Translations under genes and position numbers: made by a program
Notes under the pieces: generated by a model
What the model saw: the letters and a program-made list of their open reading frames with translations, nothing else
Database searches by the model: none
Told to the model about the DNA's origin: nothing
Part shown: positions 1-10,482 of the stretch, piece after piece
How positions within the stretch are numbered: position 1 is the first letter of the stretch
Layout: the number at the start of each line of letters is the position of its first letter
Assembly: GCA_015143295.1 (NCBI GenBank)
Contig: CM026562.1
Location: 2,294,001-2,358,000, forward strand
Reading direction: 5' to 3'
From: Tetracentron sinense
Taxonomy: Eukaryota; Streptophyta; Magnoliopsida; Trochodendrales; Trochodendraceae
Length of the DNA: 64,000 nucleotides

Positions 1-264
1 ATATAGCCATATTATGAAAGGAGGAGATGAGTTGGGGTTGACTTCGCCAGTCTAACAAATGGCTAGTTTTCTCTATTACTGTCAATTGTCAAAGCTTTCC
101 GATGAATCAGACTCTTATTCTGTGTCTGAATCTTCACTATATCAAGGTTTCTTCACCTAACGGTGTTTTAGCAATGAAGGTAAGCCTTGTAAAACCCATT
201 TTTCTGTTTTGGATTTGCTCCAACAGACACTTTTTCTGGAGATGGTTTCAAGTTTGTTTTGGGT
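1..264. other. Left flank, no gene recognised
   Basis: No convincing reading frame or repeat was recognised here. The last 39 bases before the retrotransposon (231-269) closely resemble the 43 bases just after it (5300-5342), at about 35 of 40 positions. A short tandem duplication may therefore have existed at the insertion site. Confidence 0.4.
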
Positions 265-269
265 TGTTT

Positions 270-802
270 TGTTAGGGTTTTTCTTATTAAATAAAAACCC
301 ATGTGGTCTGGCGCAATCCTTAGTTTTCAAAACTCGGATTATATTGCTGTCAATAGAGAATGTTAAGGATAATGGGTCCCACTAAAGAGATGTGATCAAA
401 CAGGGACTCTTTAAGTGTTATTAAAGTTAACAACATGGTCAGGGTTGGCGACCGTTAGATCTTTGGTGTGATCCCTCTTAACCTTTGGATCTTATGATGG
501 GTAGGGTTCCAAGGGTATATAAAGCAAAGAGGGGGTCCCTCTTTTCTCTTACGTCAATTGGAAGCCCCATTGAATCAGACCTAAGGAGAAAAGAGAAGAC
601 TCTCTCATCCCTCTCAAGCGCCGAGAAACACAGCATCACACCGTGAAGGGAATAGGGAAATTCCAGCGAAAGGTATGAGATTAACTGTTTCAATCCTTGT
701 TTGCTTTTGATTATGAAATCTAGAAAAGTTGATTGCATGGTCTAGATTCAGGATTTGAATAATCTTGTTTTGTTTTAACGTTATTATTCTTGAATCCCAA
801 CA
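270..802 (+). repeat. 5' LTR of the GAG-only Copia element
   Basis: This 533-bp repeat matches 4767-5299 except for four substitutions that I counted by eye, near 432, 437, 515 and 732. It starts TG and ends CA. It contains a TATA-like box at about 516-523 and should carry the promoter and the transcript start. Confidence 0.95.
516..523 (+). promoter_or_regulatory. Probable TATA box in the 5' LTR
   Basis: The string TATATAAA lies in the middle of the LTR, downstream of likely U3 sequence. The matching position in the right LTR (about 5012-5019) keeps TATATAAA although the base before it differs. This is where a retrotransposon promoter is expected, but no transcript evidence is available. 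Confidence 0.55.
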
Positions 803-804
803 AT

Positions 805-816
805 TGGTATCAGAGC
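805..816 (+). other. Primer-binding site (initiator Met tRNA type)
   Basis: TGGTATCAGAGC begins two bases after the 5' LTR. It is the standard plant Copia primer-binding sequence, complementary to the 3' end of the initiator methionine tRNA. Its position confirms the LTR boundary and the plus orientation. Confidence 0.93.
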
Positions 817-2021
817 ACAGGGTTGACCTTGTGATTAATTTTTCTTAATAATCAAATCTAAGTGGGGTTTTATTTTCGGATCTAAATAATCAAAATTTTT
901 TTTTTTTGATTGATCTTGTGATTCGGATTTAAGGAAATTGAGAAATAGAAATTTAAAGGTAAATAAGATAAAGAGATTGATTTCGGATTTTTGATAATTA
1001 ATTTTAATTGGTTTTGAAATAAATTTTTGGATTTTTAATAATCGTATCTAGGATCCGAGTGAATCGGATTAAAGGTTAACAGTAAAGAAATTTTCAAAAA
1101 AAAAAAAAAAAAAAAAAAGGGTTTTTTGGCTGTTTTTGGTTGGACGGCGATTCCGCCGCCGTACGTCACCGGAGGACGCTGCCGGCGGTGAGGTTTTGGT
1201 CGCCTGAGTTAGGCCGTCGGTTTGGCACCGGCGGCAGCCGCAGAGGTGGCCGGTAGGGTCCCCAAGAAGGAGAAACCGTATACGGTATTTAGGGTTTAAA
1301 AAAAAAATAAAAATAATAATAACAATAAAAACAGTCTCCGGGTTAGGAAGACAATCTCACGAGGGTCAAACCGACCCGGTAACCCGACCCTACACCCGAT
1401 CCACAGGTTCTGACCCAAACCGAATCCGAATTTTTGACCCGATCCGATTCATATTGGGTCATGGATCGCCCCGAAAATGTCAGTTCCGACCCGAAAAAAC
1501 CTTGAACCGGTTCACTAGACCGGACCGGCCCAACCGGATTCAAGCCTGAACTGAACCAGAACCGGACTGATGCCAGACCGGACCGCATAAGAGAGCCGGG
1601 CCGTGTGCGCATGACTCGCAGAACGCGCGTGAGCGAATTCCGTGCGCGTGCGGCACACCACCCGCGCGTGAATCGCACTCCCAGAGCGTGAGACGCGCGT
1701 GCGCTGCGCGTGACACTCTCAAGGGTGTTGTGTGCGTGTGACACGTCCCCAAGACATTTCTTGAGAGAGTGTCCAACCTATCCTGAGGTTTTTGGGTGTT
1801 CTGATTCCGTTTTTGGGGTCCATTTTAACTTCTGAGCACTGTAAAGAGCTGTTTTAGTGCATGAATATGATTTTCCTATGGTTTTGACATTAAATAAAGG
1901 AAAAACTTGATGCTTTTACCCAAAATTAATATCAGGAATTAAAGTTAGATCATCCTATGGGGTTTAGGTTTGATCTGTAAGGCAGTGATTCGAATGGGCA
2001 TAACTGAAGTAGGTTAGATTG

Positions 2022-2329
2022 TCTTGCCCAAAGGTGACCGTCCTATAGGAGGTTATGGTCCTTCGAATTTGAGATTTTGATCTCATTTAGACTGCAAGTT
2101 TGCACTCACCTACATTGAATAGCTAGTCTTGCCCAAAGGTGTCTAGGGACTTCTTGTAGACTGAGTGGGGCAGAATGATTTGTGCGTGGCGGTGAGAGAA
2201 GGATAACCCTCTTGCCCAAAGGTGTGGAAGTGTCCTAATCAATCCAATACGTGATAGATCAGTTCTGTGCGCGACTGTTGTCGCCAATTGGGGGGTGAAT
2301 TGCATGTCGAAATCTCTTGCCCAAAGGTG
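2022..2329 (+). repeat. Four spaced copies of a 15-base motif in the retrotransposon leader
   Basis: TCTTGCCCAAAGGTG occurs exactly at 2022-2036, 2127-2141, 2210-2224 and 2315-2329, at spacings of 105, 83 and 105 bases. The sequence between copies is not obviously repeated. The motif sits in the untranslated leader upstream of gag. A role in RNA packaging or dimerisation is possible but is only inference. Confidence 0.85.
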
Positions 2330-2540
2330 TGATTAGATGATGCGCCCACCTGTCCCGTAAAGTGGAAGTAAGCAATCTTAAAGTAAACCACTTTAGCTAT
2401 CCGGCTTAACCCCAAGACCGGATTAGAATCATAAAGCTTAAATAAAGTCATGCAAGGACAAGTATAAAGTAAATTATTATAATTTGTGCAATAATTTGTT
2501 AGACATACCATAACATAGTAAAACATTGACATTTTCAGAT

Positions 2541-3446
2541 ATGGATGGGTCTGTTGTTCAGAAACATTTGACTGGGATTGAGCCTCTGAATGGTTCAAAC
2601 TATAGTTCTTGGAAGATGCAGCTAGATATAGTTCTGGGTTGCCTTGATTACGACTTTGTCCTATTTGAGGAAAAGCCGGTTACTCCCACTGCTGAGTCTT
2701 CAGATTCAGATAAGTCTTTGTATTCGAAATGGGAGAAGGCCAATAGGATGGCCATGATGATCATTAGGGCTTCTGTTCAAGAAGCCATCAGAGGTGGTAT
2801 TCCTACTGCTGATACTGCTAAGGTTCTTCTTGAGACTATCAAGAAACAATTTATGGGATCTGTTAGGTCTCGTCAGTACAGTTGTTTGACTCAACTAATT
2901 TCATTGAAGTATGATGGTGCTGGAAATGTTCGGGAGCACATCTTGAAGATATCTAAGTTAATTATCTCTCTCAGAGAGCTTGGGTTGACAATTGAGGATG
3001 ACCTCATGGTGCATTTGGCTGTAGCCTCACTTCCAGAATCATTTGATGCTTTTAAGGTTAATTACAGTGCACAGGATAGGAAGTGGGATCTGCATGAACT
3101 GATAGCTGTGTGTGTTAGTGAGGAAGAGCGCTTGAAGCGTGGGAAAGCTGAGTATGCGAACTTGGCTGTGAATTCTGGTAGTAAGAAGAATTTTAAGAAT
3201 AAAGGGTTCAAGAAATCTAATTCACAAAATTTCTGGCAAGGACAAAATTCAGGACAGAGTTCAGGTCATAATTTAGGACAGAGTTTGGGACATCAATTTC
3301 AGGGAAATGATAATACTGAGGAACTAGAGGAGATTGAGTGTTTCTTCTGCAAGGGGAAAGGTCACATGAAAAGAAACTGTTTCAAATATAAGGATTGGTG
3401 CAGGAAGAACAAAGGAGTTCATTCATCGGCGAAGCGCCAAGGCTGA
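2541..3446 (+). CDS. gag: Copia-type GAG polyprotein
   Basis: This frame encodes a nucleocapsid/capsid-like GAG of about 301 residues if started at the ATG at 2541. An upstream in-frame extension to 2526 has no ATG. The N-terminal part reads LTGIEPLNGSNYSSWK, typical of the UBN2/Copia GAG fold. The middle has the usual LTQLISLKY and leucine-rich helices. A single CCHC zinc knuckle lies near the C-terminus (C-x2-C-x4-H-x4-C, about residues 267-280) after a basic, Gly/Gln/Ser-rich linker. The frame ends shortly after the knuckle and no pol follows. The ORF is uninterrupted, in keeping with a recent insertion, so the protein may still be made and could form particles used by helper elements. Confidence 0.9.
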   Translation: MDGSVVQKHLTGIEPLNGSNYSSWKMQLDIVLGCLDYDFVLFEEKPVTPTAESSDSDKSLYSKWEKANRMAMMIIRASVQEAIRGGIPTADTAKVLLETIKKQFMGSVRSRQYSCLTQLISLKYDGAGNVREHILKISKLIISLRELGLTIEDDLMVHLAVASLPESFDAFKVNYSAQDRKWDLHELIAVCVSEEERLKRGKAEYANLAVNSGSKKNFKNKGFKKSNSQNFWQGQNSGQSSGHNLGQSLGHQFQGNDNTEELEEIECFFCKGKGHMKRNCFKYKDWCRKNKGVHSSAKRQG

Positions 3447-4766
3447 TGAGCTGCTGATTTTTGAAGAACTCTACACCAACAGTATTAGAGGCTGTTGGAA
3501 CTTGCTGATTAGTATTAGACTTTGTTTCTGGTTTTTACTATTAGATGTTATTTTCATTGTGCCGTTGTTTAGTCGAGATATTATTGGATTGGATACAGTT
3601 TAATTTTATCATTGAGGGGAGTACACTCTCCATCAGACATATTTTTCAGACAGTTGGTAGTAATATATTAGTAGATGATCTTTATTAGCTAAACTTGGAC
3701 TCGTATTTTATATCATTCTTGTTGTATGTTTGTTAACATCAGACATATGTTAAGGTCAGTGGGAGCAGGTTTGTAAGTTATAATTTGGATATCAAGATTA
3801 CCAGAGATCATATTTCTAGACGTTTGGAGTTATCTCATAGGATTTCAGTTTGGTTTACAAGAGATATATCGAATTAGAAATTTAAAAATTATTCAGACTC
3901 TGATTTTGCTTGATTTCAAGATAGTTTGAAATCCTCATCAGATTTTGTGTTGTTGCATGTTTGGATTGTGAACCCATTAAGTAAAGAACTCTCCACCAGA
4001 AATTTTTTTAAAGAACTTGTCACTATTATGGAACCTTTTAGAATCGTTTGATTCTTTTATTTAGTGGGAGTATTGTTCATTGTTTTATATTTCAGACATT
4101 TATATGATATACATGTCATTGTTTACACTCTCAGATATTGATATGTTATGGTTATGCAAATTAAATAATTGATGCATCATTTGATTATGTTATGTTTTGA
4201 CTGCACGTGCAAAAGGTAAAGACATCAAGTGATGGATTTCACATGACGGATGCCATTGATGTCAGGTTTGCCCGAGAGCCTCGCACAAAGCTCTCAAGTT
4301 GCTTGGGCTGAACTTGGTTGGGCACCATGTTTGAGGCCTTCATTCTGGATACAAGGTGATGGACTTCACATGGCGGTTGCCGTAAAGTATCGGAATGACA
4401 TGCGTATGCTTAAATGCATGTAGCGTGGACAATTTTTGGACGTATACATTTTGATCACATAAGGTTGTGTATAGTCCATATCACACCATACCTTGCCACC
4501 ATAAAGAACCGCTCTAAAACATTAGTATTACTAGCTGTTTGACCATGGAGTGGCTTGTATCATAGTAAATGAACACTAGTAGATGCTAAATGCTTCCATG
4601 ATCACCGTTAGTGGTACTTTTGAATCAAAGTGACAGTTAAAGAACACTTAATTCTCGACAGCAATGTTTTTCAAAATTAAAAGAGTGGCCACTCATGTTT
4701 TTAAAGTTGTTTAATCCGAAAAGTCATTTTATTTTATTTAAGGATTGCTTGGACCAAGTGGGAGAT
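3447..4766 (+). other. Non-coding 3' part of the Copia element with polypurine tract
   Basis: No pol reading frame or recognisable enzyme motif was seen. A sequence of about 30 bases around a GTGATGGA core followed by a CACATG core occurs near 4230 and again near 4351. The purine-rich AAGTGGGAGA at 4756-4765 is a good polypurine tract directly before the 3' LTR. Confidence 0.7.
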
Positions 4767-5299
4767 TGTTAGGGTTTTTCTTATTAAATAAAAACCCATG
4801 TGGTCTGGCGCAATCCTTAGTTTTCAAAACTCGGATTATATTGCTGTCAATAGAGAATGTTAAGGATAATGGGTCCCACTAAAGAGATGTGATCAAACAG
4901 GGACTCTTTAAGTGTTATTTAAGCTAACAACATGGTCAGGGTTGGCGACCGTTAGATCTTTGGTGTGATCCCTCTTAACCTTTGGATCTTATGATGGGTA
5001 GGGTTCCAAGGATATATAAAGCAAAGAGGGGGTCCCTCTTTTCTCTTACGTCAATTGGAAGCCCCATTGAATCAGACCTAAGGAGAAAAGAGAAGACTCT
5101 CTCATCCCTCTCAAGCGCCGAGAAACACAGCATCACACCGTGAAGGGAATAGGGAAATTCCAGCGAAAGGTATGAGATTAACTGTTTCAATCCTTGTTTG
5201 CTTTTGATTATGAAATCTAGAAAAGTTGAATGCATGGTCTAGATTCAGGATTTGAATAATCTTGTTTTGTTTTAACGTTATTATTCTTGAATCCCAACA
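4767..5299 (+). repeat. 3' LTR of the GAG-only Copia element
   Basis: This is the 533-bp partner of the repeat at 270-802 with four mismatches. It is followed directly by the second copy of the TGTTT target duplication. Confidence 0.95.
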
Positions 5300-5700
5300 T
5301 GTTTTCCTGGAGATTGTTTCAGGTTTGTGTTGGTTTGTTTTCTTCTCTGCAACTCATTTAAGGGTCTCTGATTAACTTGAATGATTCTGATGAGAACCCA
5401 TGTTCATGGAATGGGATTACATGCAGATAAGAAAAAGTTGTTTCTGTTAGCATTCCAAAGAAGAAACTCGTTGGGTTTTTCTTCTGTTCTCGGGTCCCTC
5501 TCTTCATTTCGACATGTTAATCTAAGGAACAATAATTTTTTTTTGGGAGCTTACCTTCCGAGCTCTTTGATGCTCATTTCCTGCAAAGCTTGGTCCTTTG
5601 TGGGAATTCTTTATCTGGGTCAATTCCTCCAAGATTGGGAACCTCGGCTACCTCTAACGCTTAGATCTATCACAGAATTCATTCAATGGTTCAATACCAT
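5300..5700 (+). pseudogene. LRR receptor-like kinase ectodomain fragment, ZAR1-type
   Basis: Joining reading frames gives an N-terminal LRR cap with NDSDENPCSWNGITC, then VSIPKKKLVGF-like residues, then LGSLSSFRHVNLRNNNFF and SLVLCGNSLSGSIPP. These are hallmarks of the plant LRR-III/ZAR1-like receptor kinase ectodomain: cap cysteine pair followed by LRRs. Stops and frame changes interrupt it (a TAA just upstream of the cap motif, another right after ITCR). The match fades around 5700 with no kinase domain in the window. The Copia element inserted directly upstream, but the stops show that the fragment is dead independently of that. I infer a decayed gene copy. Confidence 0.75.
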
Positions 5701-5728
5701 AAGAGAAGCTATTCTCATAAAAATCTGA

Positions 5729-8700
5729 ATAAGCAAATATCCAAAAAAAAAAAAAAACAATAATCCATTTAACCATCAAATTTAAAGGGTTAATAAGATA
5801 TGAGGAGGTTGGGATTTATACCTTGGAAGGTTTACCGGTGCCAAGAGCTTGACTTTCCTATGCTTCAGAGTCATTTCTTTCCCTAGTTTGTTATTAGTGA
5901 ATTTCTTTTTGAAAGAAATAGTGAAGGAAGGTAAATTTAAGGCTCTTCTTTAATGGCTGTATACAGTAACCACCGTATTTAAATGGGGAGGATAACTGAT
6001 GGGAGAGGAAGAGATGTTGGATAAATGAATGTTGATGAATTCAGAATTTCCTTAGAATCAAGCATCACACCGATGCCATGAGATGATACTATTGAAGTAT
6101 CCCTCTGGGACTAGAACTTGAACTTGAACTTGATCTCAGTACTTCACTCAATGAGTGTCTGAACTGCATCTGAGCTAAGGGACAGGAATGTAACGATAAT
6201 CTACTGTGGTAAAGTTTGCTAAATTCCATTATATTCTATCATCTCCCTCTTTGAGGTGATTTCGCAATTTAATCGACACATTTTGCAGTCTATGCTAGCA
6301 TTTTAGTCTTCAAACTTTAATATTTTCTCACACCCCCCACCAGTTGCTCCAATGGTAGGGTGACGGGGTGACCTCTCTTATGAGAGAGCTCTGAGAATCC
6401 ATTCCCATTAGGGTGACAACTAGCAAGAGCTCCACTCTCAATACTAACCACTACTACTCATAGGTAAATGATATCCACACACGCCTAAAAAAAAAAAAAA
6501 AAAAAACAAAACAAAACAAAACTTCCGCAAGCTGGTGACTAAGTTTAGCCTAATGTGTACAACATCAGTGGGGATCATCCCTGGTAAGATGATTGAACTG
6601 AGGCCAATGCCTTTTTGAATTTAGTTATTTTTCTCTCTTTCAAATATAAGTGATTGTAATTAGTTCCTCATTTTACTAATTAATTGTTTTTTTCTCTAAT
6701 TTTTTGAATATCTAATTATAAATTTAATTAATGATAATATAGCACATCTAGGTCCACCAAATATTTGAGGCTAATTGGCAAATTCAAATTACTAATAATG
6801 AAAAACCTTGTGCATAAACCTAATTTTGCAAAGGAAAATAATCCCCTTTTCGGCTGAAGAGAGGGAAAGTTGTCTCGCCCCTTTTTTCGCTACATCATTT
6901 TTTAACTCTCATTAATTGTGGCTAAGATTCATTAATCCTTAAGAGTTAAAGAATTTACTTAAATTTTTTTTTAATAAAAAAAAAAATTAACCATTATGGG
7001 TTAAAAATTGTTAACCTCAATTGAATTGAAGGACTATTGTTCTTGGAAAATATGCTAAACCTACCCAATGCCATGCTCTCTATCTCTGTCTTTATTCAGT
7101 ACATCTAACGGTCGAATTGTCTCCTTGAAGAACACAAACAAACGAGAGAGATGAGGAAGAGAAAAGAGCGAACAGAAAGATCAAAAACCCTAATGTTGGA
7201 AGCAAGCACAGGACATGAAATCAGGGAAGAAGAAAAGGGCTTTTTCGCTTGTTATCTCCTATGCTACTTGACGTGTGAATTTTGAGGTCTATAATACCTG
7301 TACAATTATGGAGTCCTCACCTCCCTACTCAGTGATCCTCAATCAAGATTGTTTAATCAATAGAGCCACTCTTGGATGAGCCACAACAGCCCCAAATTGT
7401 AATAACTGTACATTTTAAAAGTCTGCCCTATTGATTTATTTGGGACCAGTCGGGAAAAAATATTTGCAATGATCAGAAAATAAAATTTTTGATTCAGATG
7501 GTTAGGGTCATCCAGTCCATGAAATGCTTTTCTTTTGGATGATCAATAACCCTATAGTCAATTATGTTCTTTTTGATGATCAATATAAAGTACATAGGGC
7601 TGGCAACAAATAAACATGGACGGTAGTGGTGGTTTACTTTAAAGTAGATGATATTTGTGATATGGTCCGTCCAAGAGTGCATACTCATACAATGGAGTGG
7701 TAATGGCTGTGAAGCCAAGCTTTTCACGGCAGGGAAGAACATATATCATCTCTTGTCCATGTAAATCCTTTTGCATTGATTATTTGCATGTAATCACAAT
7801 TATGCAATGGATGGACTAAAAGGAATACCTATTTGGGCAATTATAGGTTTACAGTTAATCCTCGCCGTCGAATTAGGTAGCATAATGGCGAAATTAGGTC
7901 TGGTGCATGGAGGACAAAGACTAAGTGCCCTTGGGAAATGGTGTTATGTATATACGGTTTCCCAACAAACGTGTCCGCACTCCAGGTTACATTTTTTTCT
8001 GAGCTCTTTATGTGTTTTTACTTTAGAATAGTTTGTTTATTTTCTTGAATTTATCTTCTCCAAGTGGCTCATAAGCATCCAGTATCCAATCTGAGCGAGT
8101 TTATAACTTCGTATCTTTTAAAGTTATAAAATATCTGTTTGGTATCTTTTAAACTTCAGGTGCCATATCTTGGGTTCTTGTTTTGAATCTACTTAGATTC
8201 ATTTATTATACTTTTATGCTGGCCAACAAAACTCGAGGGAGCTGCTAGTTTCTTTGGAAGATCAATCTCATGTACTAGTACAGCATGGTTCGGTTATGTA
8301 AGAACTCCAAATCATTCTCTTGAAGGTCTTCCCCTATGTTTAGTGATGGGCCATTTGCAGCTTTCCTCGCTCTCAAGTTTGCCCTTCTACTATTCAACTC
8401 GTGCGGTGGGTATCAGGGCCTAACCCAGAAGGTAAAAAGAAAGGAAAAAAAAAAACATTCTACAGGCCATTCATTGGTCTCATTCTAGAACCAATTCAAA
8501 CATCAATAGTAAAGGATTGGGGGTCTCAACCAAGTGAGCTACACTCTACACCTGAGTTGGGAGAATGCCAATCCCATGTATTGTATCCCCATTTCTTCAA
8601 AAATTAAAGGGGTGTTTGGGCATTTCAGACCCGGCTCAGACATGTCTCGAATTAAGCTCCGCTCTGAGCTTCACATTCTTATATATATATATATATATAC

Positions 8701-10482
8701 CTTTTCCAATATAAAAACCGTTGTAGTTTTCACCTTACCATCCTCAAAACATAATAAAAAAACAAAAAAAACAGGGGCCCGAAAGTGGGCTAACCAAACT
8801 GCGGCCAGTGCAGCAGGATTCAAAGTACACCATTCGGCCATTCCTCATTTTCAGACTTCCCAAGCAGCCCTTAAAAGGGTCCTCCACTCAGAAGTGACAA
8901 TTGAGTCAAAATATAATGATAATACCCTTTTACCAATTTTGAAAAGCCAATGAGCAGCGCCATTGGAATTATATCTTTCATGATCATATTTAATTCGTGG
9001 GGGAAATCTGGATGAGCTCATGACCCTGGGGTCCGTTTTCCATTTCCCTAGCCAGAATATCCTGGTACCAGTTAAGAGGAAAATACGAAAACAATACTTG
9101 ACCAAACAGCCAAATGTGTTTGGGGGATCTCCAAATTGTCCAACTCCCAAGACATTTGGCCAGCTGCCAGCCGTTGGAACCAATGGGCAGGCCGTCGGGG
9201 GGCCATGTGTATCTATCACATCAGCACCATACTGATGCTCTTGGCTTGCTTTAGACCACCGCCCCAATACAGGTCCCTGGTTAAAAGATTTTGTCCACAT
9301 TACGGGTAGTTGTGTTCCTTCTGCTCTTCACTACCACAAATAAACAAAACCCTCACTATACCAGTATACTAGTTAAAAATCAATACAGGCACAGGAAATT
9401 CATTGTTGTGGGCAATCCATGAGCTGACACCGATAACACTCAGTTTACAAATACTCTCTGCAGATAAAGAAGCCTGAAAATACAAACTTCTTAAGTAAAT
9501 AGAATGGAAGATGACATCCATGAAAATGATCTTATAGCTGAGTTAGATGACCAAGAAAAAAGATGGATGAACAAAGTACTCGGTTAAAAATTTAGTTTGG
9601 TAAGACCTCTCTTGCTGCTGCTTTCATCTCTTCCTCCAAAATGAACCATTGGAATATTCATTTTCACTTCAATCTGTCCACGTTTAAGTTCTACTTTAGA
9701 CAGCTATGTTCCTGTGAACAACATCCAGTCAGTCTGATTTGCAGGCTATTATAACATGCAATAGATGCCTGCCTAATCGATCAAGTCATTCGGATATATG
9801 TGCTGATGGACTGCATGTAGTGTGCAGGGTGATAACAAGCTTCACAAGGCTTCTCTTTTCTTTTCTGTTTTAGTTGTTATGGACACTGCTGTGTGTACCT
9901 TGGGCAAAGGCAGAAGGCAGCAGAATTATTCGATTTCAAACTGTTATCCAACACCCAGCTGAAGAAAAACTGGCACACGGGTGCCACTGTAGTCTTGGTA
10001 ATCAGAAGTAGGGTGGTAAATCCATTCAATATTAGCACATCATGAAATAATGCAACTCTTCTGATATGAAAACTAATATCAGATCTATCCAAGGCAGGTT
10101 ATTGGATGGGATACCCGATGTGATTTACATAATAATTCTACATGGGTTACAGAAAGAGATGTTCTTATAACCACCAGCCAAAGCAAAACAAATAATTGAA
10201 ACATATTGACAAAAAATAGTTGCGGAGACAACACTCACAAGGGAACATGACAGAAGATAATCTGAAAAGATCATATTTAATAAATATGCAACAAAAGTTG
10301 GCCTTAAAACAGGAATAACAAAGAACAGCAATTTCACATATATAGTACTGTAACAATGACAAGAATGAACAGCACAACTTCTTGAAAATAGATACTAACA
10401 GATTAAGAGAAGCTATAAATAAACACAAGACACTTCCACAATGTATGAATCCTGAGCTAATAAGACTGGCACCATGAGCAAC
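5729..10482. other. Long stretch without a recognised gene
   Basis: Only short open frames without recognisable domains were found, such as 7807-8031 and 8534-8953. Simple features are poly-A near 6489-6505, an AT dinucleotide run near 8680-8699 and a weak palindromic AT-rich patch around 6895-7015 containing TTAACC/GGTTAA motifs. The part after about 9400 probably includes the 3' untranslated and downstream region of the minus-strand CIPK gene. Confidence 0.4.

Larger units (their letters stand above)
270..5299 (+). mobile_element. Non-autonomous Copia-type LTR retrotransposon (GAG only)
   Basis: The element is bounded by two 533-bp direct repeats that start TGTTAGGG and end CCCAACA. It is flanked by the perfect 5-bp duplication TGTTT at 265-269 and 5300-5304. 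A primer-binding site follows the left LTR and a purine-rich tract precedes the right one. The only coding region is a Copia-type GAG. No protease, integrase, reverse transcriptase or RNase H could be found in the 1.3 kb between gag and the right LTR. It would therefore need enzymes from a related full-length element, as in the class called TR-GAG. The LTRs differ at only four positions, so the insertion is recent. Confidence 0.93.

Noticed and set aside
478-738. 86-residue minus-strand frame repeated at 4975-5235
   Set aside because: It appears twice only because it lies in both LTRs. It is antisense to the retrotransposon and has no recognised domain.
1343-1776. Arg-rich minus-strand frames
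   Set aside because: They arise from the GC-rich leader of the Copia element, where stops are rare by composition.
5820-5900. Possible first exon on the minus strand (ATGACTCTGAAGCATAGG, ending at a GTATAA donor-like site)
   Set aside because: No following exon or recognised protein was found. The signal is too weak to report as a gene.
7807-8031. 74-residue frame with a hydrophobic segment
   Set aside because: No family recognised, no promoter context, and length is within chance expectation for this sequence.
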